From Streptomyces malaysiensis subsp. samsunensis (GTDB lineage Bacteria > Actinomycetota > Actinomycetes > Streptomycetales > Streptomycetaceae): DNA of 64,000 nucleotides. Position 1 is the stretch's first letter. Each line of letters opens with the position of its first letter. Both the position numbers and the translations under genes were made by a program. The notes under the pieces were generated by a model, which worked only from the letters and a program-made list of their open reading frames with translations, had not been told where the DNA came from and ran no database searches. Location: contig NZ_JANIIC010000043.1 in the NCBI RefSeq assembly GCF_024519315.1, positions 1 to 64,000 on the forward strand. Direction: 5' to 3'. This document shows positions 8,008 to 16,632 of this stretch, piece by piece.

Positions 8008-8985
8008 ATGGACGTGGCGATCGAGGCCGAGGGCCTGAGCAAACGGTACGGCGACAACGAGGTGCTGAAGGGCGTCGACCTCACGGTGCCCGCCGGGTCC
8101 GTGCTCGGCCTCCTCGGACCCAACGGAGCCGGGAAGACCACGACGGTACGGATCCTGGCCACCCTGCTGCCGCCCGACGGTGGCCGCGCGGTGGTGGCCG
8201 GACACGACATCGTCACCGCGCCCCTGGAGGTCCGCCGGCGCATCGGCCTGGCCGGGCAGTACGCGGCCGTGGACGAGCGGCTGACCGGCCGGGAGAACCT
8301 CGTCCTGATCGGCAGGCTCTACCGGCTCGGGCGCGCCAATGCCAAGCGGCGGGCGGAGGAGCTGCTGGAGCGCTTCGACCTCACCGGCGCCGCCGACCGC
8401 GAGACGAAGACGTACTCGGGCGGTATGCGGCGCCGGCTGGACCTGGCCGCCAGCCTGCTGGCCGACCCGGGGGTGCTGTTCCTGGACGAGCCGACCACCG
8501 GCCTGGACCTCACCAGCCGGATGACCCTGTGGGCCATGGTCCGCGAACAGGTCGACGCGGGCGTCACCGTCCTGCTCACCACCCAGTACCTGGAGGAGGC
8601 GGACCAGCTCGCCGACCGTGTCGCGGTCATCGACAAGGGCATGCTCATCGCCGACGGCACCCCCGACGAGCTCAAGCGCAAGGTCGGCGGGGAGCGCCTG
8701 GAGGTCACCCTCGCCGACCCGGCCACGGTCCCGGAGGTCACCGGGCTGCTGGAGCGCGTCGCGGTCGGCGAGCCCGTGGTGGGGGACCAGGGCCGCAGCG
8801 TATCGGTGCCGGTGGGCTCCGGCATCGACTCCATCGCCGACGCCGCCACCGCGCTGCGCGGCAAGGGAATCGAGGTGACGGACTTCGCCATGCGCAGACC
8901 GTCCATGGACGACGTGTTCCTCGCGCTGACCGGGCGCAGCAGCGCCGGGGAGCCCGACGAGGACGAGGGGAAGACGGCAGCATGA
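8008..8985 (+). CDS. ABC transporter ATP-binding protein (DrrA type)
   Basis: A 325-residue nucleotide-binding subunit of a drug-export ABC transporter. Walker A is LGPNGAGKTT, the signature is YSGGMRRRLDLAASLL, and Walker B is VLFLDEPTTGLD. A C-terminal extension of about 90 residues ends with MDDVFLALTGR, the DrrA/daunorubicin-resistance hallmark. ATG 8008 has AGGAGA close upstream (about 7998-8003). Its stop overlaps the permease start as ATGA. With the next gene it should form an exporter and self-resistance pump for the cluster product. Confidence 0.95.
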   Translation: MDVAIEAEGLSKRYGDNEVLKGVDLTVPAGSVLGLLGPNGAGKTTTVRILATLLPPDGGRAVVAGHDIVTAPLEVRRRIGLAGQYAAVDERLTGRENLVLIGRLYRLGRANAKRRAEELLERFDLTGAADRETKTYSGGMRRRLDLAASLLADPGVLFLDEPTTGLDLTSRMTLWAMVREQVDAGVTVLLTTQYLEEADQLADRVAVIDKGMLIADGTPDELKRKVGGERLEVTLADPATVPEVTGLLERVAVGEPVVGDQGRSVSVPVGSGIDSIADAATALRGKGIEVTDFAMRRPSMDDVFLALTGRSSAGEPDEDEGKTAA

Positions 8986-9770
8986 GAGAACTGGCAACCG
9001 ACACCTGGATCCTGGCCGGGCGTCATATGAAGCACATCGCCCGCGTACCGGAGAAGCTCATCGGGGTGACCATCGCGCCCGTCGTGATGGTGATGGTCTT
9101 CGGCTATCTCTTCGGCAGCGCGATGTCCGTGCCCGGCGGGAACTACCGCGAGTACATCATGGCGGGCATCTTCACCCAGGTGATGTTCTCCGCGGTGGGC
9201 ACCAGCGCCGCCGGGGTCGCGGACGACCTCAAGAACGGTCTGGTGGACCGCTTCCGGTCGCTGCCGATGTCCCGCTACGCGGTGCTGCTCGGCCGGACCG
9301 TCTCGGACATGGCGATGACGGCGCTCAGCTGCCTCGTCATGGCGCTGGTCGGCCTGCTGATCGGCTGGAAGGCCCACCACGGCCTGGTGAAGACCGTCGC
9401 CGGCTTCGGCCTGCTGCTCCTCCTCGGCTTCACCATGTGCTGGATCGGCGCGCTGATCGGTCTGGTGGTGCGCAGCCCGGAGGCGGTGAACACCATCTCC
9501 TCGCTGATGGTCCTGCCGTTCGCGCTGCTGTCCAACTCCTTCGTACCGCTGGACGGGCTGCCGCGCTGGATGCAGATCATCGGTGAGTGGAACCCCATCA
9601 GCTCCGTGGTGAGCGCCTGCCGGGACCTGTGGGGCAACCCCTCCACCGTGGTGAGCGACGCGCTTCCGGCCCAGCATCCGCTGGCCGCGGGCACCCTCAT
9701 CCTGTGCTGTCTGCTGATCGTGGTGGCCCCGATGGCCGCCCGCGCCTACCACCGGGCCGCCGCACGCTGA
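8982..9770 (+). CDS. ABC transporter permease (DrrB/ABC-2 type)
   Basis: A 262-residue ABC-2-type membrane subunit with about six hydrophobic segments. Examples are LIGVTIAPVVMVMVFGYLFG, a long stretch near VAGFGLLLLLGFTMCWIGAL, and a final LAAGTLILCCLLIVVAPM. The family motif GVADDLKNGLVDRFRSLPMS follows the second segment, as in DrrB proteins. ATG 8982 overlaps the ATPase stop by four bases, so the two subunits are coupled. Together they form the likely efflux pump for the acyl-peptide product. Confidence 0.93.
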   Translation: MRELATDTWILAGRHMKHIARVPEKLIGVTIAPVVMVMVFGYLFGSAMSVPGGNYREYIMAGIFTQVMFSAVGTSAAGVADDLKNGLVDRFRSLPMSRYAVLLGRTVSDMAMTALSCLVMALVGLLIGWKAHHGLVKTVAGFGLLLLLGFTMCWIGALIGLVVRSPEAVNTISSLMVLPFALLSNSFVPLDGLPRWMQIIGEWNPISSVVSACRDLWGNPSTVVSDALPAQHPLAAGTLILCCLLIVVAPMAARAYHRAAAR

Positions 9771-9799
9771 CCCCGAAGGACCCCTAAGGACCCCGCGCT

Positions 9800-11758
9800 G
9801 TGATGAAGCTGGCCCAGTTCCTCCTGGCCCTCCTGGTGATGAGCGCGTTCATCATGGCGTTCGTGTTCAGCGCCCGGAGGCTGCTGGGCCTGCGCATCGG
9901 GATCGTGCGCTCCCTGCTGGCCGGGCTGGTCAGCGTGGTGGGCCTGGCCGTCTTCAGCCTGCTGATGCAGCGCCCCGAGCAGCGCGGCATCCTCACCGGG
10001 GTGCAGTTCGGGTCCACGCTGGTGGTGACCACCGGCTTCCTGGCCGTCCTCGAAGTGGTGGCGCCCAGTGGCACGCTGGGCGGGCCGCGCGGCTGGGTGC
10101 GGTCGGTGCGCTCCCGGGTCGCCCGCACCCGCCGCTACTGGCACATCGTGTCCATCGCGATGCGGCACGGGCTGCGCCCCGGCCGGTACGGCGCGGTGCC
10201 CACCGTCGGCCGCGGGCCCGGCTCCGGGCGGATGGCCCGGCCGCTGCGGCTGGCGCTGGAGGAGGGCGGCGCCACCTTCGTCAAGCTGGGCCAGGTACTG
10301 TCCACCCGCCGGGACCTGCTCCCGCCCGCGTTCATCGCCGAGTTGGGGCGGCTGCACCACCAGGTCTCCCCGGAGCCCTGGCAGGTGGTGGGGGAGGCCC
10401 TGGAGCGGGAGCTGGGCATGCCGCTGGACGAGGCGTTCGCGCACTTCGACCATGAGCCGATGGCGGCGGCGTCCATCGCGCAGGTGCACGCGGCACGGCT
10501 GCACTCGGGCGAGGAGGTCGTGGTCAAGGTGCGCCGCCCGGGAGTCCGGGAGGTCGCCGAATGCGACCTCCAGATCATTCTGCGGCTCGCCGGAACGCTG
10601 GAGCGGCGCGCCGGCTGGGCCCGTGCGCTCGGCGTGGTGGACCTGGCCGACGGATTCGCCACCTCCGTCCGTGAGGAACTGGACTTCCGGATCGAGGCCG
10701 CCAACCTCGCCACCGTCAGCGCCGCGTGGACCCGGCGCTCGGAGGGCACCGGCATCCGGCTGCCCAGGGTGTACGAGGAGTGGTCCGGCGAGCAGGTGCT
10801 GGTCATGGAGCGGCTCTCCGGCACCCCCATGGGCTCGGCCACCGCGGTGCTGAAGGGCACCCCGGAGGAACGCCTGGCGCTCGCCAGGAAGGTGATGGTC
10901 AACATGTTCCACCAGGTGATGACCGACGGCACCTTCCACGCCGATCCGCATCCGGGGAACATCCTGCTGCTGGACGACGGCGCCATCGGGGTGATCGACT
11001 TCGGCTCGGTCGGCCGGGTCGACGCCCAGGTCCGCTCCGGACTGCGATCCCTGCTCTTCGCGCTGGGCAGCCAGGACCCGGCCGCCCTGTGCGACGCCCT
11101 GCTGGAAGTGGTCACCCGGCCCGAGGAGATCGACGAGCAGCGGCTCCAGCGGGAGCTCGGCCGCTTCCTGTCCCGCTACTTCGCCCCCGGTTCCACCCCC
11201 AGCGTGCAGATCTTCACCGATCTCTTCCGGCTGGTCCAGCGGCATGGGCTGACCATCCCGCCCGAGGTCGCGGCCGTCTTCCGGGCCCTGGGCACCCTCG
11301 AGGGCACCCTGATGCTCATCGCCCCGGGCTTCGTCATGGTGGAGGAGGCCCGGACCTTCGCCGACGGGGGCTTCGCCCGCGCCGGCGGCGATCCGCTGGG
11401 CCAGCTGATCAGCCCGACGGATGTGATGGCCGCCTGGGAGCTGCTGCGCAGACTGCCCCGGCGGCTGGACCGGGTGACCAGCGCGCTCGAACAGGGCCGG
11501 CTCGGCGTCGGGGTGCGGCTCTTCGCCAACGCCCGCGACCGTACGTACATCAGATCGCTGGTGCATGAGATCCTGCTGACCTTCCTCGCCGCCACCAGCG
11601 GGGTCATGTCGGTGATCCTGCTCAGCATCGACGGCGGTCCGGTGGTCGTTCCCGGAATAGGGCTCTTCCAATTGCTCGGCTATCACCTGCTGGTGGTCGC
11701 CGGAGTGATCGGCCTGAAAGTGCTTTTCCTCATTTCGCGGGGCGGCGCGCGTAACTGA
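9800..11758 (+). CDS. AarF/UbiB-family (ABC1) atypical kinase-like membrane protein
   Basis: A 652-residue member of the ABC1/UbiB/AarF family. Two or three membrane segments open the chain (residues 1-90). The kinase-like core has the family KxGQ motif in VKLGQVLSTRRDLLP, an Ala-rich nucleotide loop AAASIAQVHAARL, VVVKVRRPG for the ATP lysine, HADPHPGN for the catalytic loop, and IDFGSVGR for the metal site. Two more membrane spans end the protein (VMSVILLSIDGG onward). Relatives support ubiquinone or isoprenoid-lipid metabolism. Streptomyces uses menaquinone, so a role in handling a hydrophobic product or precursor is only an inference. GTG 9800 and ATG 9803 are adjacent starts; AAGGA at 9786-9790 fits either. 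It follows the ABC permease by 29 bases. Confidence 0.88.
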   Translation: MMKLAQFLLALLVMSAFIMAFVFSARRLLGLRIGIVRSLLAGLVSVVGLAVFSLLMQRPEQRGILTGVQFGSTLVVTTGFLAVLEVVAPSGTLGGPRGWVRSVRSRVARTRRYWHIVSIAMRHGLRPGRYGAVPTVGRGPGSGRMARPLRLALEEGGATFVKLGQVLSTRRDLLPPAFIAELGRLHHQVSPEPWQVVGEALERELGMPLDEAFAHFDHEPMAAASIAQVHAARLHSGEEVVVKVRRPGVREVAECDLQIILRLAGTLERRAGWARALGVVDLADGFATSVREELDFRIEAANLATVSAAWTRRSEGTGIRLPRVYEEWSGEQVLVMERLSGTPMGSATAVLKGTPEERLALARKVMVNMFHQVMTDGTFHADPHPGNILLLDDGAIGVIDFGSVGRVDAQVRSGLRSLLFALGSQDPAALCDALLEVVTRPEEIDEQRLQRELGRFLSRYFAPGSTPSVQIFTDLFRLVQRHGLTIPPEVAAVFRALGTLEGTLMLIAPGFVMVEEARTFADGGFARAGGDPLGQLISPTDVMAAWELLRRLPRRLDRVTSALEQGRLGVGVRLFANARDRTYIRSLVHEILLTFLAATSGVMSVILLSIDGGPVVVPGIGLFQLLGYHLLVVAGVIGLKVLFLISRGGARN

Positions 11759-11832
11759 CGCGTCATTGAATGGCCGCCGGAAATGGTTACCGGGCGGTAT
11801 TCCGTGATATTGGCAGCATGGTGATATCGCCC

Positions 11833-11861
11833 TTGAGGGGCCCGGTGCCCCTGGCTATACA
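11833..11861 (+). promoter_or_regulatory. Candidate promoter for the FAAL-KASIII pair
   Basis: TTGAGG at 11833-11838 and TATACA at 11856-11861 are separated by 17 bases, a good fit to a housekeeping-sigma promoter. The predicted start site is near 11868, about 20 bases before the FAAL gene. It implies that FAAL and KASIII are transcribed separately from, or in addition to, the upstream NRPS operon. Confidence 0.55.
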
Positions 11862-11890
11862 GGAGCCATCCACCGCTGAAAAGGATGGAC

Positions 11891-13621
11891 ATGACTTCTG
11901 TCGGCCATGCCCCCGAAAAGCTGATGTCCCTGCCGGCCCTGCTCGCCAGGCGAGCCGCCGAAAACCCGGACGGCCTCGCCTACTGCTATCTCCGCAACGG
12001 CGAGGACCCGGACGACCGGGTCACCTACGCGGAGCTCCGGCGCCAGGCCCTCGTGCGCGCGGCCGAACTCCGCCGCCGGGACATGCGCGGCCGCGGTGCC
12101 GTCCTGATGTACCCCACCGGCCTGGAGTTCGTCCGCGCCTGGCTCGGCTGCACCGCCGCCGGGGTCATGGGGGCGCCCGTACAGGTGCCCAGGAACGGCC
12201 AGGCGCTGCGCCGGCTGCGCTCCGTCGCCGACGACTCGGGCACCACCTGGGTCCTCACCACCGCGGAGACCCGCGACCGGCTGCTGGCCGACTTCCCCGG
12301 CGCGCCCGAGCTGCGCGGTCTGGAGCTGCTGGCCACCGACGAGTTCCCGGAAGCGGCGACGGCCGGGGAGCCGCTGCCCGCCGCCGGACCGGACGATGTG
12401 GCGCTGCTCCAGTACACCTCCGGCTCCACCGGCACGCCCAAGGGCGTGATGGTCACCCACCGCAACTTCTGGCACAACGCCGCCGAGACCGACGCCCTGT
12501 GGCCCACACGGGGCGGCACCGTCGTCTCCTGGCTTCCCCTCTTCCACGACATGGGGCTGCTGTTCGGCGTCGTGCTGCCCCTGTGGGCGGGAATCCCCTC
12601 CTACCTCATGGGCCCCGAGGCGTTCGTCCGCCGCCCGGCCCGCTGGCTGGAGGCCCTCTCCCGGTTCCGCGGCACCCATGCCGCGGCCCCCAACTTCGCC
12701 TACGACCTGTGCGTACGGGAGGCACCCCCCGCGCCGGGCTGTGATCTGTCCGCCTGGCGGGCGGCCGTCAACGGTGCCGAGCCGGTGCGGCTCCACACCA
12801 TCCGGGCGTTCATCGAGGCGTTCACCCCCTACGGCCTGGACCCGCGTGCGGTCTCGCCGGGATACGGCCTCGCCGAACACACCCTCAAGATCAGCGGCAG
12901 CGGCCCCGGCGAACCACCGCGGGCCCTCACCCTCTCGCCCGCGGACCTCGGCGAGGGACGGGTCACCGAGACCACGGACGCCGCCGCGGTGCCCGTGGTC
13001 AGCTGCGGCCGCACCATCGGCGGCACCCGCGTGCGGATCGTGGACCCCGCCACCGGCCGTGCGGCCGCCCCCGACCGGGTGGGCGAGATCTGGGCCACCG
13101 GCCCCTGTGTGGCGGCCGGATACGCGGGCCGTGAGCGGGAGAGCGAGGAGACCTTCCGGGCCCGGATCGCCGGCGACGCCGACACCGCGGCGTTCCTGCG
13201 CACCGGCGACATCGGCTTCGTCCGCGACGGCGAGCTCTATGTCACCGGGCGGCTCAAGGACCTCCTCGTGGTCAAGGGCCGCAACCACTACCCGCAGGAC
13301 CTGGAGTACTCCGCCGAGCGCAGCCACCCCGCGCTGCGCCCCGCGTCCGCGGCCGCCTTCGCGGTCGACCGGGGCGACCGGGAGGCCCTCGTGGTGGTGA
13401 TCGAGGCGGACGGCCGGGCGCTGCGCGCGGCCGGCCACGACGTGCTGGTCAGCGCCGTGCGCGAGCGGGTGCGCAGCGACCACCGGCTGGAGGCCGAGGA
13501 CGTCGTCGTCATCCGCCGCGGCACCCTGCCCAAGACCACGAGCGGCAAGGTGCGCCGCGGCACCTGCCGCCAGCAGTACGTGGACGGCACCCTCGTACGG
13601 GTGGGCGGAGGCCCGGCATGA
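11891..13621 (+). CDS. Fatty acyl-AMP ligase (FAAL)
   Basis: A 576-residue ANL-superfamily adenylating enzyme. The P-loop motif is QYTSGSTGTPKGVMVTH, followed by SWLPLFHDMGLLFG, which is diagnostic of FAALs, and YGLAEHTLKI in the A5 position. ELYVTGRLKDLLVVKGRNHY is the hinge, and a C-terminal lysine lies in PKTTSGKVRRG. FAALs activate a fatty acid as acyl-AMP and pass it to a carrier protein instead of CoA, so this enzyme probably supplies the lipid starter of the NRPS or the polyketide-like chain. ATG 11891 has AAGGA just upstream at the usual distance; ATG 11885 lies inside that site. The stop overlaps the KASIII start as ATGA. Confidence 0.93.
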   Translation: MTSVGHAPEKLMSLPALLARRAAENPDGLAYCYLRNGEDPDDRVTYAELRRQALVRAAELRRRDMRGRGAVLMYPTGLEFVRAWLGCTAAGVMGAPVQVPRNGQALRRLRSVADDSGTTWVLTTAETRDRLLADFPGAPELRGLELLATDEFPEAATAGEPLPAAGPDDVALLQYTSGSTGTPKGVMVTHRNFWHNAAETDALWPTRGGTVVSWLPLFHDMGLLFGVVLPLWAGIPSYLMGPEAFVRRPARWLEALSRFRGTHAAAPNFAYDLCVREAPPAPGCDLSAWRAAVNGAEPVRLHTIRAFIEAFTPYGLDPRAVSPGYGLAEHTLKISGSGPGEPPRALTLSPADLGEGRVTETTDAAAVPVVSCGRTIGGTRVRIVDPATGRAAAPDRVGEIWATGPCVAAGYAGRERESEETFRARIAGDADTAAFLRTGDIGFVRDGELYVTGRLKDLLVVKGRNHYPQDLEYSAERSHPALRPASAAAFAVDRGDREALVVVIEADGRALRAAGHDVLVSAVRERVRSDHRLEAEDVVVIRRGTLPKTTSGKVRRGTCRQQYVDGTLVRVGGGPA

Positions 13622-14607
13622 CCGGGCGTCAGGGCCACCCCGGCGCGCGCATCCTGGGGCTCGGCGGCTACCGTCCCGCCCGCACCGTGCCCAACGAGGA
13701 GCTGTGCGCCCGGCTGGACTCCTCCGACACCTGGATACGGCGCCGGTCGGGCATCGTCAGCAGGCGCCACGCCGGGCCGGACGAGACGGTGATCGCCATG
13801 GCCGCGCACGCCGGGGGCAAGGCCCTGGCCGACGCGGGCGTGGCCCCGGCCGACGTCGACACCGTGCTGCTCGCCTCGATGTCCTACCTGTACCAGAGCC
13901 CGGCCGCGGCACCCCAGGTGGCCTCGGCCCTCGGCGTGCGATCCGCCGCCGCCTTCGATGTGCACGTCGCCTGCGCGGGGTTCTGCTACGCCCTCGCCGT
14001 GGCGGACGGGCTGATCCGCGCGGGCACCTCCCGCCGGGTGCTGGTGATCGGCTCCGAGCGGATGACCGACATCGTCGACCCGGACGACCGGGGGGCCGCC
14101 TTCCTCTTCGCGGACGGCGCGGGCGCGGTGCTGGTCGGCCCCGCCGCCGAACCCGGGATCCACTCCGTGGCCTGGGGCTCCGACGGGGAGCAGCACGGCC
14201 TCATCGCCCACCAGGAGCCCTGGACCGCCGTCCGGGACGCGGACCGCCCCTGGCCGTATATGCGGATGGCCGGGTCCGAGGTGTTCCGCTGGGCGATCAG
14301 GGAGGTGCCGCGCACGGCCGCCGCCGCCCTGAGCCGGGCGGGCGTCACGGTGGATCAGCTGTCCGCCTTCATCCCGCACCAGGCCAACCTGCGCATCACC
14401 GAGGCCGTGGCCAAGGCGCTGGAACTGCCGCCGCATGTGGTGGTCGCCGACGACATCAGATCCGCGGGCAACACCTCCGCCGCGTCCGTCCCGCTCGCCA
14501 TGGAGGCCCTCAGGGACCGCGGGGCGCTGCCCTCGGGGGGACTCGCCCTGCTGGCGGGGTTCGGCGCGGGGCTCGCGCACGCCGCGCTGGTGGTCAATCT
14601 GCCGTGA
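13618..14607 (+). CDS. 3-oxoacyl-ACP synthase III (KASIII/FabH-like)
   Basis: A 329-residue KASIII-fold enzyme with an intact triad: Cys119 in HVACAGFCYAL, His in FIPHQANLRI, and Asn in SAGNTSAASVPLAM. The family condenses an acyl starter with malonyl-ACP, or in some clusters transfers acyl groups to make esters. It is coupled to the FAAL gene by a four-base ATGA overlap, so an acyl-AMP-derived starter elongated or transferred by this enzyme is likely. This contrasts with the catalytically dead ketosynthase at 4979-6091. Its 3' end overlaps the convergent gene at 14594 by 14 bases. Confidence 0.93.
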   Translation: MTGRQGHPGARILGLGGYRPARTVPNEELCARLDSSDTWIRRRSGIVSRRHAGPDETVIAMAAHAGGKALADAGVAPADVDTVLLASMSYLYQSPAAAPQVASALGVRSAAAFDVHVACAGFCYALAVADGLIRAGTSRRVLVIGSERMTDIVDPDDRGAAFLFADGAGAVLVGPAAEPGIHSVAWGSDGEQHGLIAHQEPWTAVRDADRPWPYMRMAGSEVFRWAIREVPRTAAAALSRAGVTVDQLSAFIPHQANLRITEAVAKALELPPHVVVADDIRSAGNTSAASVPLAMEALRDRGALPSGGLALLAGFGAGLAHAALVVNLP

Positions 14608-15148
14608 CGGGCCGCCCCGGCCGGGCCCGCCGGCCCAGCCGCAGGGCGGTCAGGCCGTACAGGACCCCGCCGAGCACGAAATAGGCGTCGACGCAGACCC
14701 CGGACCAGATGGTGTACGCGGAAGGGTGGGCGTCGCCGGTGATCTGCTCGTACGTCAGCCCGGTCAGGCCGTGGGGCGCGAGGCCGGTGGAGCGCAGCGC
14801 CGTGTCCAGCAGCCCGGCGCCGCCGCGCACCGCCACCAGCGCGGCGCCGGTCCACAGGCAGAACAGCGCCGCCCAGCGCGGGATCCGCCGCCCCCACGGC
14901 CGGGTCAGCGCCAGCGGCAGCACGATGCCCACCGCGAACATGCCGACGATGACCGCGCCCTGGACCCGGTCGCCGGTGCTGGTGGCCTCCGGCACCACAT
15001 CGGGCGCGTCGCCGAGCCCGAACCGGCCCCCGGCGAACCAGTAGACATGCATCGCGGTGAAGACGACCGCCCAGCCGAAGGCGGCCAGGGCGGCCCGGCG
15101 CGGCTCCGGCGCCGGCCCCGCCCCGGCGGCCGTTCCCGATCCGGTCAC
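14594..15148 (-). CDS. Small membrane protein, DUF3995-like
   Basis: A 184-residue integral membrane protein with four hydrophobic segments. The first contains AVVFTAMHVYWFAGGRFGLG, whose His-x-x-Trp and Gly pattern resembles DUF3995 proteins. GTG 15148 overlaps the stop of the upstream glycosyltransferase (GTGA at 15145-15148), so the two are co-transcribed from the divergent promoter region near 16430. Its function is unknown. An immunity or export accessory role is possible from context only. Confidence 0.75.
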   Translation of the reverse strand: MTGSGTAAGAGPAPEPRRAALAAFGWAVVFTAMHVYWFAGGRFGLGDAPDVVPEATSTGDRVQGAVIVGMFAVGIVLPLALTRPWGRRIPRWAALFCLWTGAALVAVRGGAGLLDTALRSTGLAPHGLTGLTYEQITGDAHPSAYTIWSGVCVDAYFVLGGVLYGLTALRLGRRARPGRPVTAD

Positions 15149-16401
15149 GCGCCGGCCCGCGCGCGCCGCGGCACGCCCTCGATCGCGTCGGCCGCCGCCG
15201 CGGCGCCGCCCTCCGCGACGATCTCCGCACGCAGCTTCGCCAGCCGCAGGGGCACCTCGGGGTCGGCCGACACCCGCTCCACCGCCTCCCGCAGCTCATC
15301 GCCGGTGACGCCCTCGAAGGGCACCCGTACGCCGATGCCCAGCTCGTCGATCACCCGGGCGTTCTCCATCTGATCGAACCCCATGGGCACGGCCACCATC
15401 GGAACGCCGTGCTGGACCGCCTCCATGGTGGAGCCCATACCCGCGTGGGTGATGAACACCGCGGCCTCGGCCAGGACCTGGAGCTGCGGAACCTCGGCGA
15501 TCAGCTCGAAGTGCGGGGGCAGCGGCCCGAAGTCCGCCGGGTCCAGATGCCTGCCGATCGACATCACCACATGCCACGGCGAATCGGCGAACGCCTCCGC
15601 GCACTCGAAGAAGACCCGCTGCACCTCGGGCACCTCGGGCGCGACCGAACCGAACGCGATCAGCAGCACCGGACGGCCGTCCGCGGGCGGCCGCCAGGGC
15701 GCCTGGTGGTCCTGTCCGCGCACCACGGGGCCCACGAAGGTGTAGGCGTCGCCGAGTTCGTCCGCGTCGGCCTGGAAGGCCCGCGGGATGGTGACCACAT
15801 AGTGGTCGGCCCGGCCGACGTAGAGGAACTCCTCGATGGTCAGGTCCATCCCGCCCGCGTCCAGGAAGCGCTGGAACTCGTCCCGGTAGGCCAGCCACGC
15901 CGGATCGTCCGCCACCGAGGCGTAGAACGGGGCCAGGTCGCGCTCGTAGGTGTTGCTTGACACCCGGGTCGGGGAGAGCCGCACCGCCGGGACGTCCCAG
16001 CGCCCGGCCAGGATCTGGGCGGAGAGCGCGGCGTAGTCGTAGAGGATCAGATCGGGGCGGTCGTCCTCGAACGCGGCGATCTGCTGCGGCAGCACCGCGA
16101 CCGCCTCCCGCAGGAAGAGCGAGGACATCGCGACCACATCGCGGATGGGGAACCGCTCGCCGCGGCTCGCGTCCGGGAAGGTGGTCCGGTAGAGCACCGG
16201 CTCGGCCCCGGTGGCCCGCACCGCCGCGGCGTGCCCCTCGTCGATGGAGAAGCTGACCCGGTGCCCCCGCTCGACCAATTCGGCGCAGAGCGCGAGATTC
16301 GGATTCACATGACCGTCCGCCGGGATGTTGAACATCGCGATGTGCAGCGGTCGCGCATTCTCCGGAATTCCCTCCGGAAGGCCCGGACGAGAGACGCTCA
16401 C
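15145..16401 (-). CDS. MGT-family glycosyltransferase 2
   Basis: A 418-residue GT-B enzyme of the same group as the gene at 2433. The N-terminus has IAMFNIPADGHVNPNLALC, with Asp where the paralogue has His after Pro-Ala, and the donor site is ITHAGMGSTMEAVQHGVPM with GFDQ. The chosen GTG 16401 has AGAGGAG six bases upstream. The upstream in-frame ATG 16422 lacks a ribosome site and would put a TTA codon at position 6. It is transcribed away from the GlmU gene, outside the main operon, with a small membrane protein. That arrangement resembles MGT enzymes that inactivate a host's own antibiotic, although a second tailoring sugar is equally possible. Confidence 0.9.
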   Translation of the reverse strand: MSVSRPGLPEGIPENARPLHIAMFNIPADGHVNPNLALCAELVERGHRVSFSIDEGHAAAVRATGAEPVLYRTTFPDASRGERFPIRDVVAMSSLFLREAVAVLPQQIAAFEDDRPDLILYDYAALSAQILAGRWDVPAVRLSPTRVSSNTYERDLAPFYASVADDPAWLAYRDEFQRFLDAGGMDLTIEEFLYVGRADHYVVTIPRAFQADADELGDAYTFVGPVVRGQDHQAPWRPPADGRPVLLIAFGSVAPEVPEVQRVFFECAEAFADSPWHVVMSIGRHLDPADFGPLPPHFELIAEVPQLQVLAEAAVFITHAGMGSTMEAVQHGVPMVAVPMGFDQMENARVIDELGIGVRVPFEGVTGDELREAVERVSADPEVPLRLAKLRAEIVAEGGAAAAADAIEGVPRRARAGA

Positions 16402-16443
16402 GGATAACTCCTCTTCCGCCATCCGGACGCCTCAGATGGCCGG

Positions 16444-16472
16444 TTGACGTCATGTGGTGAATTCGATGCTAG
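16444..16472 (+). promoter_or_regulatory. Possible promoter for glmU-PIG-L
   Basis: TTGACG at 16444-16449 is followed after 17 bases by TGCTAG at 16467-16472. The -35 element is good and the -10 element weak. It lies in the divergent gap between the second glycosyltransferase and the GlmU paralogue and would give a leader of about 150 bases. Confidence 0.3.
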
Positions 16473-16632
16473 GAAAGCCGGGCAGCACGGTCGAGTGCGC
16501 AGTCAGCTTCCTGCCAAGGGTTCAGGGGATCCCTTGCGGGGCTGTCTGCTTCGCCCTTGTCTGAGACCTGCGTCACGCTCTCCGAAAAGGATTCGCGGGC
16601 GGCCTGATCACCCTCGGGAGGGGCTGATTGAG

